DNA of 10,954 nt from JAAYRG01 sp964643255 (GTDB lineage Bacteria > Bacillota > Clostridia > Lachnospirales > Lachnospiraceae): positions 1 through 10,954 of the forward strand of contig CAZXSM010000068.1 of assembly GCA_964643255.1 (NCBI GenBank). Reading direction: 5' to 3'. Made by a program: the position numbers and the translations under genes. Under the pieces are notes generated by a model. It was not told the DNA's origin, did not search any database, and was given only the letters and a program-made list of their open reading frames with translations. Numbering within the stretch: the stretch's first letter is position 1; each line of letters begins with the position of its first letter. Below are positions 7,427 to 10,954 of the stretch, piece by piece.

Positions 7427-7564
7427 CTATTCATTTGTATTATTACTGTGTTTATCAATGTTATGCAAAATTACTACAGCTAATGCTATAATAATCATAA
7501 CTGTAAATAATGAAAACATTCCGGTGCCCATAATTTCTAGAGCAGCCATTAGATTTTCGTTCAT
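7427..7564 (-). CDS. Small OadG-like membrane subunit (Na+-pumping decarboxylase gamma type), 45 aa
   Basis: The 45-residue protein begins MNENLMAALEIMGTGMFSLF, carries one hydrophobic helix (about residues 13-36, rich in Ile, Val and Ala) and ends in a short polar tail with His, Asp, Lys and Asn. This is the shape of the gamma subunit of Na+-translocating decarboxylases, a single-pass peptide that holds the complex together; the LMxxLExMGxGM-type start is typical. AGGAG lies about 8 nt before the ATG. The gene begins 40 bp after the end of the beta-subunit gene and is followed at once by a terminator, so the two are one operon. It is shorter than Klebsiella OadG and lacks its long cytoplasmic His-rich tail. 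The function is inferred mainly from context and topology. Confidence 0.8.
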   Translation of the reverse strand: MNENLMAALEIMGTGMFSLFTVMIIIALAVVILHNIDKHSNNTNE

Positions 7565-7604
7565 ATAGCTTCTCCTTTCAAACCCATATCCATTGAAAAT
7601 AAAA

Positions 7605-8741
7605 TTACAACAATGTTGTTACAATATTAATTATTATACCACCAGCAACAGCTGATGCAATTTGGCCAGCTACGTTAGCTCCTGCAGCATGCATTAATAT
7701 ATGATTGGTAGGGTCTTCTTCAATAGCCATTTTTTGAACAACTCTAGATGACATTGGGAATGCTGAAATACCAGCAGCTCCTACCATTGGATTCATTTTT
7801 TCCTTGCGGAACAAGTTTAAAATTTTAACAAATACGCAACCGCCAATAGTATCAAATACGAACGCAAATAAGCCTAGTAACATAATCAAAATTGTAGCAG
7901 GGGTTACGAAATCTTTTGCCTGCATACTAAAGGAAATAGTAAGTCCAAGTAATAATGTAATTGAGTTAGCAAATGAATTCTGTGCAGTTTCAGATAGACT
8001 ATTAAGGACTCCACATTCACGAATTAAATTACCAAACATCAAAAATCCTACAAGGGAAACAGACATAGGTGCGATAAACCCAGCAACAAATATTACTACA
8101 ATAGGGAATACAAGTCTTGTACGTTTAGATACGCTCTTAGGGTTATATTCCATGCGTATTTTACGTTCATTTTTAGTTGTAACTAACTTGATAGCAGCAG
8201 GTTGAATAATAGGAACTAAAGCCATATAAGAATAAGCGGCAACTGCTATTTGTCCCATATACTTTGAGCCTAAAACTTGAGAGACTAATATAGAAGTTGG
8301 GCCATCTGCAGCACCAATCATACCTATTGAAGCTGCATCTACAATATCAAATCCTAAAAGAACGGCAAAGACTATAGTTATAAAAATACCAAACTGAGCA
8401 GCCGCTCCAAATAAAAACATAATAGGATTAGCAAGTAAGGGTCCGAAATCGATCATAGCCCCTACACCTATAAATAATAATATAGGTAAAGCCTCTGAAG
8501 CTTCGATACCAACTTCAAACAACCATTGTATAACACCTTGTGCTTCTCCTACCCCTGACATAGTTTGATTAATTACACCACTATTAGGTAGGTTAACTAA
8601 GATTGCTCCTACCCCCATACCTAATAAAAGGGAAGGTTCCATATTCTTTTTGATTGCTAAATAAATAAGTACTACTCCTATGATATACATAACGAGTTGC
8701 TGCCAAGTTACAGATGCAATACCTTCGATTAAAAAGTCCAT
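7605..8741 (-). CDS. Na+-translocating decarboxylase beta subunit (OadB/GcdB/MmdB-like)
   Basis: This 378-residue, multi-pass membrane protein is the ion-pumping subunit of a biotin-dependent decarboxylase (oxaloacetate, methylmalonyl-CoA or glutaconyl-CoA type), which couples decarboxylation of carboxybiotin to Na+ export. The residues that mutagenesis ties to Na+ and proton handling in Klebsiella OadB all have counterparts: Asp146 in GAADGPTS (Asp203), Tyr172 (Tyr229), and Asn317, Gly321, Ser326 and Arg333 in NPMVGAAGISAFPMSSR (Asn373, Gly377, Ser382, Arg389). The length fits GcdB/MmdB better than the longer Klebsiella protein. AAGGAA lies about 9 nt before the ATG. An OadG-like peptide follows. 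No carboxyltransferase or biotin carrier is present here, so the substrate cannot be assigned and the partners must be encoded elsewhere. Confidence 0.93.
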   Translation of the reverse strand: MDFLIEGIASVTWQQLVMYIIGVVLIYLAIKKNMEPSLLLGMGVGAILVNLPNSGVINQTMSGVGEAQGVIQWLFEVGIEASEALPILLFIGVGAMIDFGPLLANPIMFLFGAAAQFGIFITIVFAVLLGFDIVDAASIGMIGAADGPTSILVSQVLGSKYMGQIAVAAYSYMALVPIIQPAAIKLVTTKNERKIRMEYNPKSVSKRTRLVFPIVVIFVAGFIAPMSVSLVGFLMFGNLIRECGVLNSLSETAQNSFANSITLLLGLTISFSMQAKDFVTPATILIMLLGLFAFVFDTIGGCVFVKILNLFRKEKMNPMVGAAGISAFPMSSRVVQKMAIEEDPTNHILMHAAGANVAGQIASAVAGGIIINIVTTLL

Positions 8742-8788
8742 TCTTAGAATTCCTTTCGCTAATAAATTTTGTTAATAAATATGACCAA

Positions 8789-8829
8789 CTAAAGCCACTA
8801 TAATATTTTATTTAGCTTGTAAGCTTTAG
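8789..8829 (-). promoter_or_regulatory. Alternative hairpins in the beta-subunit mRNA leader
   Basis: CTAAAGC (8789-8795) and GCTTTAG (8823-8829) can pair across 27 nt. The right arm also overlaps a compact AGCTT/AAGCT inverted repeat (8814-8825), so the two foldings compete. The site is in the presumed leader, about 50-90 nt before the start codon. No T run follows, so it is not a terminator. Confidence 0.3.
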
Positions 8830-8880
8830 ATAGGTGTGAAAAATGTCAAATTATAATATTAAAATAATTATAACAAAATT

Positions 8881-8909
8881 AGATTAGCACAAAGAAAAGT
8901 TTGTGTCAA
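8881..8909 (-). promoter_or_regulatory. Probable promoter of the oadB/oadG-like operon with spacer inverted repeat
   Basis: On the minus strand a perfect -35 TTGACA (8909-8904) is followed after 17 bp by TAATCT (8886-8881), preceded by a TGC extended -10. The spacer holds CACAAA (8888-8893) and TTTGTG (8900-8905), a perfect 6-bp inverted repeat around 6 nt, which could be an operator. A second -10-like TATAAT lies at 8872-8867 without a good -35. Confidence 0.5.
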
Positions 8910-9013
8910 TTTAAATAAAGAAAGTTTAATATTTTTAGCTAAACACAAAAATGATAGCAAAATAGATACAATTTGTTAAGATTAAACATATAAATCATAA
9001 TAATATGCTAATA

Positions 9014-9052
9014 TAAGTCGAAAAGTCAAACATATATGAATAATTTGTCGAA
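9014..9052 (+). promoter_or_regulatory. Pair of Spo0A-box-like sites 30 bp apart
   Basis: TTTGTCGAA (9044-9052) matches the Spo0A box TTTGTCRAA at all nine positions. TAAGTCGAA (9014-9022) matches seven of nine, in the same orientation and 30 bp (three helical turns) upstream. Relative to the likely start near 9097 the cores lie near -51 and -81, similar to the two-box layout of Spo0A-activated promoters such as B. subtilis spoIIG. Binding is inference. Confidence 0.5.
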
Positions 9053-9061
9053 CGAAAGTTC

Positions 9062-9090
9062 TTTATATTATACCACGGGTGTGATATAAT
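9062..9090 (+). promoter_or_regulatory. Extended -10 promoter covered by a 24-bp palindrome
   Basis: TTTATA (9062-9067, four of six to TTGACA), a 17-bp spacer and TGATATAAT (extended -10 with perfect TATAAT at 9085-9090) make a good promoter toward the small gene at 9250. An imperfect palindrome, ATTATACCAC (9067-9076) and GTGATATAAT (9081-9090), nine of ten complementary around GGGT, spans the spacer and -10. A dimeric repressor could block the promoter there. Confidence 0.6.
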
Positions 9091-9249
9091 CAAAAAAACA
9101 CATTAAACACTACATGTTGACAAAAGATAACATAAAAACACAACATCTAGGAAAATAGAAAATCGTTACTTATATTAAGCTAGGAATGTAATTTGAAATT
9201 ATAACATTTATTAAAAACTTGTCTTAATAGTAAAGAGAGAGGTATGCAT

Positions 9250-9468
9250 ATGATTAAAGAATTACAATTAGAGTATAATCGTGAACAATTAGTACTGATA
9301 TTTTATAAGTTACAAATTGAAGCAATGATTGAAAAGGGAACACCCTTATCATCTCCTATAATTGTAGATCTAAAAAACAAATTTGATAATCACTTAATAG
9401 AAGCTATGAAATTAAAACAATTACTTGATAAAGCAAAAAAAAAGCATAGTATTATATATTATATGTAG
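9250..9468 (+). CDS. Small charged helical protein, possibly Spo0E-like
   Basis: This 72-residue protein, not firmly recognised, has no signal peptide or membrane helix. It looks like two amphipathic helices (about 2-29 and 36-62) joined by KGTPLSSP (29-36), with a Lys-rich tail and IIYYM end. Spo0E-type phosphatases have two antiparallel helices with an Asp in a SQxLD motif. Here Asp46 in NKFDNHL would take that place, but the SQ and the conserved Arg of helix 1 are not seen, so the match is weak. The upstream Spo0A-box-like sites are the other hint. Start choice: AGAGAGG lies 7 nt before the ATG at 9250 but only 1 nt before the in-frame ATG at 9244, so the later one is preferred. It stands alone, convergent with and 16 bp from the MATE gene. 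Confidence 0.65.
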   Translation: MIKELQLEYNREQLVLIFYKLQIEAMIEKGTPLSSPIIVDLKNKFDNHLIEAMKLKQLLDKAKKKHSIIYYM

Positions 9469-9484
9469 TGACATATTAAAAAAC

Positions 9485-10855
9485 TCAACTAAGATTTATC
9501 ATTTTTTCACTTAGCTCGGGCCATACTGTGAACATCATAGTTAAATACGAAGCTAAACCACCAATAAAGTTTGATATTGGCTCGGCTAAAAACACACCAT
9601 TAACACCTAAATTAAATAAACTAGGAAGTATAAGCGTTAGAGGTATTACTATTATAACCTTTCGTAGTAATGAGAAAAAGATCGCATGCTTAGCCTTACC
9701 TAGAGCAACAAATGTAGACTGTGCTATAAATTGTAGTGCCATCATAAAATAGCCAAAGAAATATATTTTCAATGAAGGTAGACTGGCATTAATTAACTCT
9801 TGTTCACTAGTAAAGATTCTTATAAAGAGTTCAGGTAATGAGATTAAAGTTAACCAAGCTAACAAAGTATAACTAATGCAAATAATAGTTAAAAATTTAA
9901 TAGATGATTTAACCCTCTTCTTAAGTCTTGCACCGTAGTTATAGCCAATTACAGGTTGTGCACCATTTGTAATTCCGGTAACAGGTAATTGGACAACCTC
10001 TCTTATTGAATTAAGCACTGTCATAACTCCAACATAAAGGTCTCCACCATATTGGGAAAGCTTAACATTGCATACGATCTGAACAGCGCTATTAGTAATA
10101 GACATTACAAAGCCTGACAAACCAAGGGTTACTATATTGAACACTATTTTTGGAATAAGTTTCATATGTTTTAGATTTAGCCTAAGTATAGTATTGTCCC
10201 CGGTTAAAAACTTCATTACCCAAAAGGCAGATATAAATTGAGAAATGACCGTAGCAATAGCAGCACCTTTGACACCTAATCCAAAATAAAAAATAAAAAT
10301 TGGGTCTAAGATAATATTGGCTATTGCTCCAATTATAACGCTCATCATTCCTGTTTTTCCAAAGCCTTGTGAATTAATAAAGTTATTCATTCCAAGACTA
10401 ATCATTACAAAAGGGGTACCAAGTAAATAAATGCTAATGTAATCATTAGCATAAGGAAATGTCTCATTACTTGCACCAAACAAGTACAAGAGAGGTTCTT
10501 TAAATAATAAACCTATAATGGTAAGTAAGATTCCAAATATAAGTATTAATGAAAATGAATTGTTCATTACAAGTTGAGCTTTTTCATTATCCCCTTCACC
10601 TCTAGCAATAGAACAAAGAGGGGCTCCGCCCATGCCGAAAAGGTTGGCAAAAGCAATTATTGCAGTTATTATAGGAAGGCACAAACCAATTCCTGTTAAA
10701 GCTAAAGTAGAATTTTCAAGTAGACGTCCTATGTATATTCTATCAACCACATTATATAAAACGTTAATTAATTGAGCCACAGTCATGGGGACTGCAAGGC
10801 TTAATATATTTTTTGCAATACTCCCTTTTGAAAAGTCATTTTTCAAGGATTTCAC
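9485..10855 (-). CDS. MATE family efflux transporter (DinF/MepA-like)
   Basis: This 456-residue protein has about 12 membrane helices in two homologous bundles (about 15-220 and 235-450), the normal MATE length. MATE proteins are Na+- or H+-driven antiporters in the cytoplasmic membrane that export cationic drugs or metabolites. Family signs are the helix 1 segment with AVPMTVAQLINVLYNVVDRI (21-40), ILDPIFIF near 182-189, GVKGAAIATVISQF (194-207) and NGAQPVIGYNYGA (297-309). The specific substrate cannot be read. The start is uncertain: GTG at 10855 has an A-rich, poor Shine-Dalgarno directly against it, while TTG at 10846 (453 residues) has AGAAGTGA about 5 nt upstream. Only 16 bp separate its stop from that of the small gene, with no terminator between them, so the two transcripts may overlap. 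Confidence 0.93.
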   Translation of the reverse strand: MKSLKNDFSKGSIAKNILSLAVPMTVAQLINVLYNVVDRIYIGRLLENSTLALTGIGLCLPIITAIIAFANLFGMGGAPLCSIARGEGDNEKAQLVMNNSFSLILIFGILLTIIGLLFKEPLLYLFGASNETFPYANDYISIYLLGTPFVMISLGMNNFINSQGFGKTGMMSVIIGAIANIILDPIFIFYFGLGVKGAAIATVISQFISAFWVMKFLTGDNTILRLNLKHMKLIPKIVFNIVTLGLSGFVMSITNSAVQIVCNVKLSQYGGDLYVGVMTVLNSIREVVQLPVTGITNGAQPVIGYNYGARLKKRVKSSIKFLTIICISYTLLAWLTLISLPELFIRIFTSEQELINASLPSLKIYFFGYFMMALQFIAQSTFVALGKAKHAIFFSLLRKVIIVIPLTLILPSLFNLGVNGVFLAEPISNFIGGLASYLTMMFTVWPELSEKMINLS

Positions 10856-10895
10856 TTCTTTCTAATGTTTTTAAATAAATATATAATACTTGGAT

Positions 10896-10904
10896 AGTAT
10901 ATCA
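10896..10904 (-). promoter_or_regulatory. Extended -10 of the MATE gene promoter
   Basis: On the minus strand TGATATACT (10904-10896) is an extended -10 with TATACT (five of six), about 40 bp upstream of the gene. The -35 is weak. A perfect 10-bp palindrome TATCATGATA (10900-10909) overlaps it and could be an operator for a regulator, for example one encoded just beyond the right edge. Confidence 0.45.
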
Positions 10905-10954
10905 TGATAAAGTAACATATTAAAATTTAATTTATTGACAAAAAAAGGTCTGAA

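Larger units (their letters stand above)
8742..9243. other. 502-bp divergent intergenic region
   Basis: This very AT-rich stretch lies between the leftward beta-subunit gene and the rightward small gene. I see no credible ORF in it. It holds the leader and promoter of the beta-subunit gene (8742-8909), a featureless part (about 8910-9010), two Spo0A-box-like sites, a palindromic promoter (9062-9090) and a leader of about 150 nt for the small gene. A lone TTGACA at 9117 has no fitting -10. Confidence 0.7.

Noticed and set aside
7804..8205. Plus-strand ORF of 133 codons opposite the decarboxylase beta subunit
   Set aside because: It is a shadow of a conserved membrane protein gene with no recognisable protein features.
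8888..8905. Possible Rex operator
   Set aside because: The arms are in the opposite order (CACAAA then TTTGTG) to the Rex site TTGTG...CACAA.
9117..9122. Perfect TTGACA on the plus strand upstream of the small gene
   Set aside because: No acceptable -10 lies 16-18 bp downstream; the promoter at 9062-9090 is much better.
9528..9752. Plus-strand ORF of 74 codons inside the MATE gene
   Set aside because: It is antisense to a conserved transporter, with no ribosome binding site and no family likeness.

Overview
The window is AT-rich DNA from a low-GC Gram-positive bacterium, most likely a spore-forming member of the Clostridia (Bacillota). The evidence is the base composition, strong AGGAG-type ribosome binding sites, a YheI/YheH (BmrC/BmrD)-type ABC exporter pair, a Na+-pumping decarboxylase beta subunit, a DUF4474 protein, and a perfect Spo0A-box sequence. 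I cannot name the genus. There is no sign of phage, insertion sequence, CRISPR array, tRNA or rRNA, and base use is uniform, so this looks like ordinary chromosome.

Left part (1-3935): the 5' end of a YaiI/YqxD-family gene runs leftward off the edge. It is divergent from a two-gene operon for a heterodimeric ABC exporter. The first half-transporter (394-2145) has Asp in place of the catalytic Glu. The second (2175-3935) has the catalytic Glu but a deviant LSSGE signature. Together they should form one working and one degenerate ATP site.

Centre (3936-6171): a 176-bp leader with several possible RNA helices, showing a weak likeness to the core of the c-di-GMP-I (GEMM) riboswitch, precedes a secreted CAP/SCP-domain protein. 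That protein carries an extremely acidic Thr/Glu stalk. A strong bidirectional hairpin terminator separates it from the convergent leftward pair.

Leftward genes (5269-8741): two transcription units read right to left. One is an OadB-like Na+ pump beta subunit followed by a 45-residue OadG-like membrane peptide, ended by a hairpin terminator. The other is a membrane-anchored DUF4474 protein followed 17 bp later by a calcineurin-like metallophosphoesterase. The carboxyltransferase and biotin-carrier subunits that a decarboxylase pump needs are not in the window.

Right part (8742-10954): a 0.5-kb intergenic region holds divergent promoters, one perfect and one partial Spo0A box exactly 30 bp apart, and a 24-bp imperfect palindrome that covers an extended -10 promoter. 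This drives a 72-residue charged helical protein, possibly a distant Spo0E-like regulator. A convergent MATE-family efflux gene follows, with its promoter near the right edge.

The most interesting spots are the structured leader of the CAP gene, the Spo0A-box/palindrome promoter of the small protein, the orphan beta/gamma pump pair and the DUF4474-phosphoesterase pair.
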